From: Marinisporobacter sp.
GTDB taxonomy: Bacteria; Bacillota; Clostridia; Peptostreptococcales; Thermotaleaceae
Assembly (NCBI GenBank): GCA_025210395.1
Contig: JAOARV010000044.1
Location: 1-59,375 of the forward strand
Length of the DNA: 59,375 bases
Reading direction: 5' to 3'
Part shown: one piece after another, positions 34,060-43,098 of the stretch
Layout: every line of letters starts with the position of its first letter
How positions within the stretch are numbered: the first letter of the stretch is position 1
Program-made: the position numbers and the translations under genes
The notes under the pieces: model-generated
Database searches by the model: none
Seen by the model: the letters and a program-made list of their open reading frames with translations, nothing else
Told to the model about the DNA's origin: nothing

Positions 34060-35126
34060 TTTTTTATAAACTCACAGATCAATGCTCCTATTTCACTAGT
34101 AGTACCCTTTCCACCTAAATCAGGTGTAAGTTTTTCTCTATCCTTTAATACTGCTTCTATCCCGTCCATTATTTTTTCTCCTAAATCTTCATGCCCTAAA
34201 AAATCAAGCATCATTTTCACTGTCCAGATCATAGCAATAGGATTTGCAAGTCCTTTTCCTGCAATCTCTGGCGCTGAACCATGAACAGGCTCAAACATAG
34301 ATGGATATTCTCTTTCAGGATTGATATTTGCTCCAGCAGCAAATCCTAGTCCCCCTTGTAGAGTTGCTCCAAGATCTGTAAGAATATCTCCAAAAAGATT
34401 AGAAGCTACTACTACATCAAAGGTTTCTGGACGCTGAATCATATACATAGAAGTGGCATCTACATGAAAAGATTCTGTCTTGATTTCTTCATGTTCTTTA
34501 GCTTTTTCTTTGAATAATCTATCCCAAAAAACCATGCTATAATTTAATGCATTCGATTTTGTTACACTCGTAACTTTGCTTAACTTGTTTCTTTCCTTTG
34601 CTAGTTTAAAAGCATACTCCATTACCTTTTCTGTATTTTTTCTAGTAAACACACTGGTTTGGATGGCTACTTCTTCCTCTGTTCCTTCTCTTTGAATTCC
34701 TCCAACCCCTGCATATTCTCCTTCTGTATTTTCTCTGACAAAGACCATATCAATGTCTTCTACGCCCTTGTTTTTAAGAGGACAATCCTCTTCCCTTAAG
34801 AGCTTTATAGGTCTTAAATTAATATATTGATTAAATCCCTGTCTTATTTTAAGCAACAAATCACGAAGAGATATATGATCAGGTACTCCAGGAAATCCTA
34901 CTGCCCCAAGAAGGATGGCATCATATTTTTTCAATCTCTCAAGTCCACCCTCATCCATCATTTTTCCGTGCTTTAGATAATACTCACAACCCCAATCATA
35001 CCAATCAAAAGTAAATTTTATATCTTTATTCCATTTTTCTAGCACATTTAGTACTTTTATGCCTTCCTGCATAACTTCTATACCTATTCCATCTCCAGGA
35101 ATAACTGCTATTTTGTAATTTTTCAC
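34056..35126 (-). CDS. Tartrate/D-malate-type beta-decarboxylating dehydrogenase
   Basis: 356 aa, isocitrate/isopropylmalate dehydrogenase superfamily. KIAVIPGDGIGIEVMQEG, then WYDWGCEYYLKHGKMM (a segment typical of tartrate/D-malate dehydrogenase), VRENTEGEYAGVGG, DVVVASNLFGDILTDLGA and FEPVHGSAPEIAGKGLANP are intact. Related enzymes oxidise D-malate or tartrate with NAD. True leucine or citrate enzymes differ in the early segment. Start is GTG at 35124-35126 after GGAGGG. Monocistronic. Confidence 0.85.
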   Translation of the reverse strand: MKNYKIAVIPGDGIGIEVMQEGIKVLNVLEKWNKDIKFTFDWYDWGCEYYLKHGKMMDEGGLERLKKYDAILLGAVGFPGVPDHISLRDLLLKIRQGFNQYINLRPIKLLREEDCPLKNKGVEDIDMVFVRENTEGEYAGVGGIQREGTEEEVAIQTSVFTRKNTEKVMEYAFKLAKERNKLSKVTSVTKSNALNYSMVFWDRLFKEKAKEHEEIKTESFHVDATSMYMIQRPETFDVVVASNLFGDILTDLGATLQGGLGFAAGANINPEREYPSMFEPVHGSAPEIAGKGLANPIAMIWTVKMMLDFLGHEDLGEKIMDGIEAVLKDREKLTPDLGGKGTTSEIGALICEFIKK

Positions 35127-35290
35127 CCTTTTCCCTCCTTCGTATATTTATACAGTATATTGAAACTTTATCATAAGCATACTATATCCCCCTGCAAGAT
35201 TCAATATAACTACTCCTAAAAAAATCTTATTTTCAGAAAATTTTTCAATCCTTTTTTCAAACAACATCCAAAGTAATCCAAAAAATATTT

Positions 35291-35313
35291 AAGAGCCTCC
35301 CATGGAAGCCCTT
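35291..35313 (-). terminator. EamA gene terminator
   Basis: On the minus strand AAGGGCTTCC pairs with GGGAGGCTCTT (two wobbles), then AAATATTTTTT. Confidence 0.55.
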
Positions 35314-35319
35314 TTAGAT

Positions 35320-36240
35320 TCATGATATTTCTTTTGTTGTCTTTTTAGGAAATAAAAAGCTAAGCTTTGTCTCTGCAATAATAATAGCACAGAATATAAG
35401 AACACATCCTAAAATCATATGGCTATTTAAAAGATCACCCATAAGAATCACCCCAAATATTGTTCCAAATACAGACTCTAATGATAATATAATGGCTGCA
35501 TGGGTAGATGTAGTATATTTTTGTGCTACATTTTGAATAAAAAATGCTCCCATGGTAGACACAAAGGTCATATAGCTAAGAGAAATAGTTAAATCAACTG
35601 CATTTCCTGTAAATCTAGGTACAGGTTCAAGGATTAATGCTCCTATGATACTAAGTACCCCTGTTACACCCATCTGGATCGTAGCAAGATTAATAGGATC
35701 CATCCCTTCTGCAAAATAGCCTACAGAGGTGATATGGGCTGCAAAGAATACAGCACAAACAAGCGTCAAGCTATCTCCTAAACTAATATGTAAACTTCCT
35801 TGCAATGTCAAAAGACCTATTCCTATGGCACATAAAATCGCTCCTAATAATGCATACCAATCAGGATGCTTTTTGGTAAGCCCCCATACTAAAAAGGGTA
35901 CGATCACTACATTGGTTCCTGTTAAAAAAGCTGATTTACTAACTGTTGTATACTGAAGTCCTATGGTTTGAGTAATAAATGCAATCCATAAAAATATTCC
36001 TACAATCGCTCCATATTTTAAATCCCTCTTTGTAATTTTTCTTGTTTTTTTCCAAAATATAATCGCTAATGTAATAGAAGCTACGCAAAAACGTAAAGCA
36101 TTCATATAGAATGGGGCTAGAATATCTAGCGTATCTTTCATAACGATAAAGCCTCCACCCCAAATGATAGCTACTAAAAGCAACGAAAGATCTGCATATA
36201 AACCGATCTTTTTATTAGATGATTTCTCTACTTCGCTCAT
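35320..36240 (-). CDS. EamA/DMT family transporter
   Basis: 306 aa with ten hydrophobic segments in two EamA repeats. LLLVAIIWGGGFIVMKDTLD begins the first repeat and SLESVFGTIFGVILMGDLL lies in the second. These are drug/metabolite exporters of amino acids or nucleosides; the substrate is not visible. GGAGG precedes the ATG. Confidence 0.9.
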   Translation of the reverse strand: MSEVEKSSNKKIGLYADLSLLLVAIIWGGGFIVMKDTLDILAPFYMNALRFCVASITLAIIFWKKTRKITKRDLKYGAIVGIFLWIAFITQTIGLQYTTVSKSAFLTGTNVVIVPFLVWGLTKKHPDWYALLGAILCAIGIGLLTLQGSLHISLGDSLTLVCAVFFAAHITSVGYFAEGMDPINLATIQMGVTGVLSIIGALILEPVPRFTGNAVDLTISLSYMTFVSTMGAFFIQNVAQKYTTSTHAAIILSLESVFGTIFGVILMGDLLNSHMILGCVLIFCAIIIAETKLSFLFPKKTTKEIS

Positions 36241-36367
36241 TTACCTTCCTCCGATTTGTTGTATTTTACCATATAAAACAATTTATGTATTTATCGTCTC
36301 ATAAATCTATTTCTTCGTCAAGTTCTATTTCCTCATTAAAATAGAAGTAGCCTATTTCATCTACTCC

Positions 36368-37474
36368 TTATAGCTCGTAACAGATTCCCTCTATTACTAT
36401 ATTACTTTCTTTTTTTAGATCGCATATAAAAGGTTCTACAATTTTTCCATCTTGCTTAATCACCTTTACAATAGGTCTTAATATATATATACTGTTGATA
36501 TCCTCTACTACAGCAATGCTATTATTACTCAAATATACAATGGTTCCAATAGGATAAGGATTAATCTTTTTACAAAAGGTTTTTACTAAATCTATATTAA
36601 AATATCCTGATCCTGAGCCCATTACATATTCTACTGCTTCATTTGGTGGCATAGCCCTTCTATACGGTCGATCAGAGGTTAGAGCATCATATACTTCTGC
36701 AATAGCCGTAATCTTTGATAAAATATATATTTGTTCTTCCTTTAAACCAAAGGGATATCCACTGCCGTCTACTTTTTCATGATGTTGCAAAGAAATGATT
36801 CTAATTTTATTACTCATATCTGAATTTTCCCTTAAATGATTGTATCCTCTAGTCGTATGTTCTTTCATAATCTTATATTCTTCAGGTGTAAGTTTTCCTT
36901 TTTTATCTAGGATCTCTTTTGGAATAAACATTTTCCCTACATCATGAAGCATAGCCCCCATTGTTAAATCATAAAGATCATTTCTATTGAGTCCATAACC
37001 AATTCCTAATGTTAAAGATAAAATAGCTGCATTTACACTGTGATTATATGTATAGTTATCTGTACTTTTAATATCTACAAGATTAATCATAATATCTTTT
37101 TGGCTAAGTATATCATCCACAATTAACTTGATAATCTGTTGCATATCTTCTAATTGCTGTTCTGATTGCTGATGGAGCTTTTTCTTTTGAAAAGAATTTA
37201 ATCCTTCATCATCCATATCTCCATAAGTATTTAAAGTAGCTCGAATAGTAGCAATTGCCTTTTGCCTTACTTGAGGCTTTATAACATCATCTAGCTCGCC
37301 TTGACTAAATTCATCTAAAACATAAACAGAATAGAATCCGCTTTCTTTAATTTTATCTTTTAGCCTTTCACTTAACTTTACACCTTTTGCTAATAGAATA
37401 CGACCTTGATCATCATATAAAGGTTGTGCTAAAAATGATCCTTCTTTTACTGCATTTATTGGAACTAATCGCAT
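36368..37474 (-). CDS. HD-GYP domain protein, copy 2
   Basis: 368 aa. N-terminal region 1-125 with a DUF3391-like start (RLVPINAVKEGSFLAQPLY), then the HD-GYP domain: HDVGK with His177-Asp178, and HHEKVDGSGYP at 231-241, both intact. HD-GYP proteins hydrolyse cyclic di-GMP or related dinucleotides. It is a close paralogue of the adjacent 38669-37563 gene, identical in length and layout, from a tandem duplication. GGAAGGAA precedes the ATG, 88 bases after copy 1. Confidence 0.92.
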   Translation of the reverse strand: MRLVPINAVKEGSFLAQPLYDDQGRILLAKGVKLSERLKDKIKESGFYSVYVLDEFSQGELDDVIKPQVRQKAIATIRATLNTYGDMDDEGLNSFQKKKLHQQSEQQLEDMQQIIKLIVDDILSQKDIMINLVDIKSTDNYTYNHSVNAAILSLTLGIGYGLNRNDLYDLTMGAMLHDVGKMFIPKEILDKKGKLTPEEYKIMKEHTTRGYNHLRENSDMSNKIRIISLQHHEKVDGSGYPFGLKEEQIYILSKITAIAEVYDALTSDRPYRRAMPPNEAVEYVMGSGSGYFNIDLVKTFCKKINPYPIGTIVYLSNNSIAVVEDINSIYILRPIVKVIKQDGKIVEPFICDLKKESNIVIEGICYEL

Positions 37475-37562
37475 AGAATCTTCCTTCCATGGAATATTTA
37501 TTGTTAAAATTTACTTTTTTTTGAATATACAAATAGTATCTCGGTCATATTGACAAAAAGAT

Positions 37563-38669
37563 TTACACTTCATAACAAATTCCTTTTATTACGATATTAC
37601 TTTCTCTCTTTAAATCGCATAAAAAAGGTTCTACAATTTTGTCATCTTGTTTAATCACTCGAACAATAGGTCTTAATATATATAAACTATTAATTTCTTC
37701 TATCACCGCTATACTATTATTACTCAAATATACAATCGTTCCAACAGGATAAGGATTTATATTTTTTACAAAAGCTTTTACCATGTCCATATTAAAATGT
37801 CTTCCACCTGACCCCATAATATACTCTACAGCCTCATTTGGAGGTAATGCACCTCTATAAGGTCTTCCTGAGGTAAGGGCATCATATACTTCTGCTACGG
37901 CAGCTATTTTTGATAATTTATAAATTTGTGCATCCTTTAATCCATAAGGATATCCACTACCATCTACTTTTTCATGATGCTGCAAAGAAACAATTCGCAC
38001 CTTTGTACTCATATTTGTATTTTCCCTTAAATAATTAAACCCTCGGGTTACATGCTCTTTTATAACTGCATATTCCTCATCATCTAACTTTCCTTGCTTA
38101 TTGAGTACCTCTTTAGGTATAAACATTTTTCCAATATCATGAACCATCAATCCCATTGTCAAATCATAAAGATCATTTCTATTAAGTCCATAACCAATTC
38201 CCAATACAAGTGCCATAATTGCTGAATTTACACTATGATTATAGGTGTAATTATCTACACTTTTAATATCTACAAGATTGATCATGATATCCTTTTGAGT
38301 AAAAATATCATCTACAATCAGCTTTGAAAGCTTTTGAATATTTTCTAATTCTTGTTGCCCTCTCTTTTCAATTTTTTTCCTTTCAAATTTACTTATTTTT
38401 TCATTATCTAGAGCCATACTCGTATTAAGGGTAGCTCGAACAGTAGCAATCGCCTTTTGTCTGATTTGAGGCTTAATAATATCATCTAGCTCTCCTTGAC
38501 TATATTCATCAATAATGTAAATACAATAAAAACCATGAGCTCTAATTCTAGCTAATAAACCCTTGGTCAATTTCACACCCTTTGCTAATAATACACGTCC
38601 TTTATCATCATATATGGTTTGAGCTAAAAATGTATCTTCTTTTGCTGCACTGATTGGAACTAATCGCAT
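37563..38669 (-). CDS. HD-GYP domain protein, copy 1
   Basis: 368 aa, near-twin of the next gene. DUF3391-like N-terminus (RLVPISAAKEDTFLAQTIY), HD-GYP domain with HDIGK and HHEKVDGSGYP intact. The tail (YLSNNSIAVIEEINSLYILR) forms a small beta domain also present in copy 2. AAGGGGGAG lies before the ATG. The upstream leader contains a nested hairpin structure (38776-38831). Expected to lower cyclic di-GMP in the cytoplasm and affect motility or attachment. Confidence 0.92.
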   Translation of the reverse strand: MRLVPISAAKEDTFLAQTIYDDKGRVLLAKGVKLTKGLLARIRAHGFYCIYIIDEYSQGELDDIIKPQIRQKAIATVRATLNTSMALDNEKISKFERKKIEKRGQQELENIQKLSKLIVDDIFTQKDIMINLVDIKSVDNYTYNHSVNSAIMALVLGIGYGLNRNDLYDLTMGLMVHDIGKMFIPKEVLNKQGKLDDEEYAVIKEHVTRGFNYLRENTNMSTKVRIVSLQHHEKVDGSGYPYGLKDAQIYKLSKIAAVAEVYDALTSGRPYRGALPPNEAVEYIMGSGGRHFNMDMVKAFVKNINPYPVGTIVYLSNNSIAVIEEINSLYILRPIVRVIKQDDKIVEPFLCDLKRESNIVIKGICYEV

Positions 38670-38775
38670 ATAGGCTCCCCCTTAGTTGGGTATTTCTTTA
38701 TAATTAATTTATCAGAATATATCTAAAAAATCAAATTACTATTTTTTACTATATAATATATATTTTTCAATATTT

Positions 38776-38831
38776 ACGGAAAATTGGCATTCTACTATAT
38801 CACATGCTCATGTCGCCAACGAAATTTCCGT
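38776..38831 (-). ncRNA. Candidate structured leader element, unknown
   Basis: Three nested pairings: ACGGAAA (38776-38782) with TTTCCGT (38825-38831), TTGGC (38784-38788) with GCCAA (38815-38819), and an inner ACATG-CT-CATGT hairpin (38802-38813). It lies between the serS terminator and the HD-GYP gene. It does not match cyclic di-GMP riboswitch signatures known to me. Confidence 0.35.
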
Positions 38832-38907
38832 TGTTCAAAGTAGTTGATCCTTTAATTTTTCAATCATAAGTTATCAACAGATTTTAGCCTTCATAATTTT
38901 TTAAAAC

Positions 38908-38938
38908 ATAAAAGAGGCTCTATTTGAGCCTCTTTTAT
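38908..38938 (-). terminator. serS terminator
   Basis: ATAAAAGAGGCTC / GAGCCTCTTTTAT with a 5-base loop, directly at the serS stop, then TTTTAAAAAATT. Confidence 0.8.
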
Positions 38939-40231
<1,293 letters not shown>

Positions 40232-40248
40232 TTATTCAAAAATAAAAA

Positions 40249-40483
40249 ACTCCTCATCCCTATGTAGGGACGAGAAGTCATTCTCCCGCGTTGCCACCCT
40301 TATTGGCTAAAATTCAGTCCTCTTTACTGCGATATAACGGTCGCTCCCGACAAAGCCTACTACAATTTCAACTTGTGACTTCAGGATGGATTCAACAAAA
40401 AACTTCATCGGTTTTCACCAAACACCGACTCTCTAAAGAAATTTTATTATTTACTAATTCCCTTCATTGTCTTTCCTCATTTT
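40249..40483 (-). promoter_or_regulatory. T-box leader (tRNA-Ser) of serS
   Basis: T-box core AGGGTGGCAACGCGGG (about 40287-40302), terminator ACTCCTCATCCCTA / TAGGGACGAGAAGT (40249-40280), and Stem I with GAATCCATCC carrying specifier TCC. Promoter TTGAAA (40513-40518), 17 bases, TAAAAT (40490-40495) stands upstream. Confidence 0.92.
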
Positions 40484-40562
40484 TAGGATATTTTAACATA
40501 TTACACCTAGTTTTTCAATATTTTTATCCTTTTATTCATTTTCTTTTTATCTTTCCTATCTT

Positions 40563-41060
40563 CTACTTCTGTTTGCTCTTATATAAAAAACTTAAAAGTC
40601 CAGGAGTCCTTTTATTTCTTAAAGAATAATATACTTGATCTAGTCTTAAAAGATACGGAAAATCAATATAAAAAGGGATTAATTTTTGATGATTCCCAGC
40701 TTTTTCATATATATATAAGCATAAGCTTTTCTTGATCAACCATAGTTCTACATACATATTGTGAACAATATTTTCTCTTAGCTTTAGTCCTCTATAAGCA
40801 TCCCCTTTTATTTTTAGGATATCTGTTTGTTCTCTTAAAACAATTAACTCTAATAATTCATAAATTCTTTTTTTAAAGCTTTCTTCCTTTTCTTCTCCAT
40901 CATAGTATTTTTCAATATATTCTGTATGTATATCCATTGTATGATAATATATTTTTTCAAGCTCCTCGTCCCTTTTCAAACAATAGGCTACAAGGGATTT
41001 TAGAAAATACTTCGTAAGCTTAAAAAAATATCTACATGGAGTCAATTCATCATATCCCAT
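40563..41060 (-). CDS. Hypothetical protein (165 aa)
   Basis: All-helical, rich in Lys, Glu and aromatic residues (HTMDIHTEYIEKYYDGEEKE, LKLRENIVHNMYVELWLI). No signal peptide, no catalytic motif. AGGGAGG lies before the ATG. Divergent from the small gene at 41207. Family unknown to me. Confidence 0.6.
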   Translation of the reverse strand: MGYDELTPCRYFFKLTKYFLKSLVAYCLKRDEELEKIYYHTMDIHTEYIEKYYDGEEKEESFKKRIYELLELIVLREQTDILKIKGDAYRGLKLRENIVHNMYVELWLIKKSLCLYIYEKAGNHQKLIPFYIDFPYLLRLDQVYYSLRNKRTPGLLSFLYKSKQK

Positions 41061-41206
41061 ATTTCTTCCTCCCTAGATTTCATAATCTTTATACTATAAA
41101 TTATATTTGTCCCATATACATAATATGCAATGCTATTTTATGTATATTTTCTCTTATAATGGTTAATACTTATAGATACAATAAATATTTATGGGGGGAA
41201 ACTGTT

Positions 41207-41398
41207 ATGTATGATATTGATTTATACGCACAAATAGGAGATTTAAAGGAAGTAGATTATAGAAACACCCTAGCAATGGCTACACTTATAGAAATTCTTA
41301 TTTCAAAAGGCTTCATTGACCGAACTGAATTTTCTAGAATGGCCAGAAATTTAGATGCTATGTCTATAGAAGAATTAAAAATATTGAGAAATCATTAA
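41207..41398 (+). CDS. Hypothetical small protein (63 aa)
   Basis: Begins MYDIDLYAQIGDLKEVDYRN and ends ARNLDAMSIEELKIL. GGGGGG lies 8 bases before the ATG at 41207; the frame is open further upstream, but without a start signal. Mostly helical, cytoplasmic. A terminator hairpin follows at 41437. Unknown function; the clear signals on both sides support a real gene. Confidence 0.65.
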   Translation: MYDIDLYAQIGDLKEVDYRNTLAMATLIEILISKGFIDRTEFSRMARNLDAMSIEELKILRNH

Positions 41399-41436
41399 TT
41401 CTTTTTATCATTTTTTAGCTTTCATATAGTCTCTAA

Positions 41437-41472
41437 AGAACAAAGGGTCTTTACGGAACGATCTTTTGTTCT
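41437..41472 (+). terminator. Terminator after the 63-aa gene
   Basis: AGAACAAAGGGTC / GATCTTTTGTTCT with wobbles and a 10-base loop, followed by ATTTTTATT. Confidence 0.7.
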
Positions 41473-41513
41473 ATTTTTATTCTTTAGGAAATTATAAGTA
41501 GAGGTGATCTGTA

Positions 41514-42299
41514 ATGAAAAAATTTCCTTTGTTCATGGGAATCATTTTAATTCTTACTATAATTCTTACTGCTTGTGTAGAGCATAAAAATTTAAATTCT
41601 AATGAAATCGCTATTGTAAATGGTGATGTTATCACAGTAAAAAAGATAAAAGAAAAACTAACAACCTTTCAATTGGAAAAAACTTTATATGAATATAATG
41701 GCTTTCAAAATAATATCTATAGAAATCTTGAACTTCTCCATTTAAGACGTGATTTAATTGATCATATTATTCATTTACTAAAAGAAAAAAAGCTTGAAGA
41801 TGCAAAAAACTTTATTTGTTCTTTAGAAGACTACGAAGACCTGGAAACTTTGAAATATTTTCTAATAAAGGAAATTGATCATTATGAGGAAATATTAGAT
41901 AAACAAGATAATGTTATTATTGCTTTTGAAGAAGCTTTGAAGGATTTGCTGCTCCTACAAGAAGCAAATAACAGATCCCTTATACCAACGGAAAATGAAA
42001 TTCAAGCTTCTTACGAAGATTATTTATTGACCAATCAAGAAAAAATAAATACAAATGTATACTACAAATATTTTCACACCTTTCGTCAAACAAACGAAAA
42101 AAAGCTTTTTCAGTTACATACAAAAGATGATTATCGTCTTTATGAACTTGAAAAAATAAAAAGAAAATTAATCCTGCAAAAACTAAAAAAAGAATTAGGT
42201 ACTTATCAACTTGACCAATATATAAAAAATCAACTTAAAGAATCTCATGTCATTATCAATAAAAAATATGATCACTATAAAAATCATTTCTCAAGTTAA
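41514..42299 (+). CDS. Lipoprotein with SurA-N/PrsA-like region
   Basis: 261 aa. Signal MKKFPLFMGIILILTIILTAC with lipobox Cys21, then IAIVNGDVITVKKIKEKL, a segment like the start of SurA_N/PrsA foldase domains; the remainder is helical (long Lys/Glu/Tyr-rich stretches) and no PPIase domain is visible. Probably an extracytoplasmic chaperone-like protein. AGAGGTGAT precedes the ATG. The M50 gene follows 66 bases on. Confidence 0.7.
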   Translation: MKKFPLFMGIILILTIILTACVEHKNLNSNEIAIVNGDVITVKKIKEKLTTFQLEKTLYEYNGFQNNIYRNLELLHLRRDLIDHIIHLLKEKKLEDAKNFICSLEDYEDLETLKYFLIKEIDHYEEILDKQDNVIIAFEEALKDLLLLQEANNRSLIPTENEIQASYEDYLLTNQEKINTNVYYKYFHTFRQTNEKKLFQLHTKDDYRLYELEKIKRKLILQKLKKELGTYQLDQYIKNQLKESHVIINKKYDHYKNHFSS

Positions 42300-42365
42300 G
42301 TATTTCCTAATTCATGAATTTATTATAAAATAGACGTAGACTTTTTACTAATAAGGAGGAAATTC

Positions 42366-42998
42366 ATGAATATCGACATAAGAGAAATACTTTTAACACT
42401 TCCAGGAATCATTATCGGTCTTTCCTTACATGAATATGCGCATGCTCAGGTAGCCGTTTGGATGGGAGATGATACACCCAAGCTTCAAGGTAGATTATCA
42501 CTAAACCCTTCTGTTCACCTTGATCCTTTAGGTTTTATTGCTATTATCCTTGCTGGTTTCGGTTGGGCAAGACCTGTTCAAGTAAATGAACTAAACTTTA
42601 GAAACCGAAAAAGGGATGATCTTTTAGTATCCTTCGCAGGTCCTATGATGAATCTATTGATTGCTTTATTTTTCTTTACGCTTATGAAGCTCTTATATGA
42701 AGCGCCTATTACACTTTTACCAAATGACCTTTATGGAACAATCATGGAAGTTTTTAATCATACGGTATTGATTAATATTGTTTTATTTGTATTTAATCTA
42801 TTGCCTATACCACCACTAGATGGTTCACATATTTTCTTTGGTCTATTCGGATTAAAAGATACACCCCTTTATTATACACTTCATACAAGAGGAAGTTTCA
42901 TTCTTTTATTATTAGTCTTTACGGGGATAACAGGCAAAATTATTAGTCTTCCTATTTCAATTATTTATTTATCTTTAAGAGGCTTATTCGGTGTTTAA
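42366..42998 (+). CDS. Site-2 protease family (M50) membrane metalloprotease
   Basis: 210 aa, short YwhC-like form. HEYAHAQVA gives the HExxH zinc motif near residue 24, and LLPIPPLDGSHI gives the third ligand Asp in the NxxPxPxLDG segment. Four or five hydrophobic segments. Members of this group cleave membrane proteins or lack known substrates. AAGGAGG precedes the ATG. Confidence 0.9.
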   Translation: MNIDIREILLTLPGIIIGLSLHEYAHAQVAVWMGDDTPKLQGRLSLNPSVHLDPLGFIAIILAGFGWARPVQVNELNFRNRKRDDLLVSFAGPMMNLLIALFFFTLMKLLYEAPITLLPNDLYGTIMEVFNHTVLINIVLFVFNLLPIPPLDGSHIFFGLFGLKDTPLYYTLHTRGSFILLLLVFTGITGKIISLPISIIYLSLRGLFGV

Positions 42999-43063
42999 AA
43001 AAATTTGCATGTGACGAATAGCCTATGCGCATCTCGCAAATTTTAAATTTGATTTTTCAATCT

Positions 43064-43098
43064 ATAAAAGGGAATCTCATGATGAGATTCCCTTTTAT
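43064..43098. terminator. Two-way terminator between M50 and UPF0182 genes
   Basis: A 17-base perfect inverted repeat (ATAAAAGGGAATCTCAT and its complement around one central base) with A/T tracts at both ends, between convergent genes. A second 9-bp repeat AAAATTTGC/GCAAATTTT lies just to the left. Confidence 0.85.

Noticed and set aside
38776..38831. Cyclic di-GMP riboswitch before the HD-GYP genes
   Set aside because: The conserved core sequences of the two known classes are not present; only nested stems are seen.
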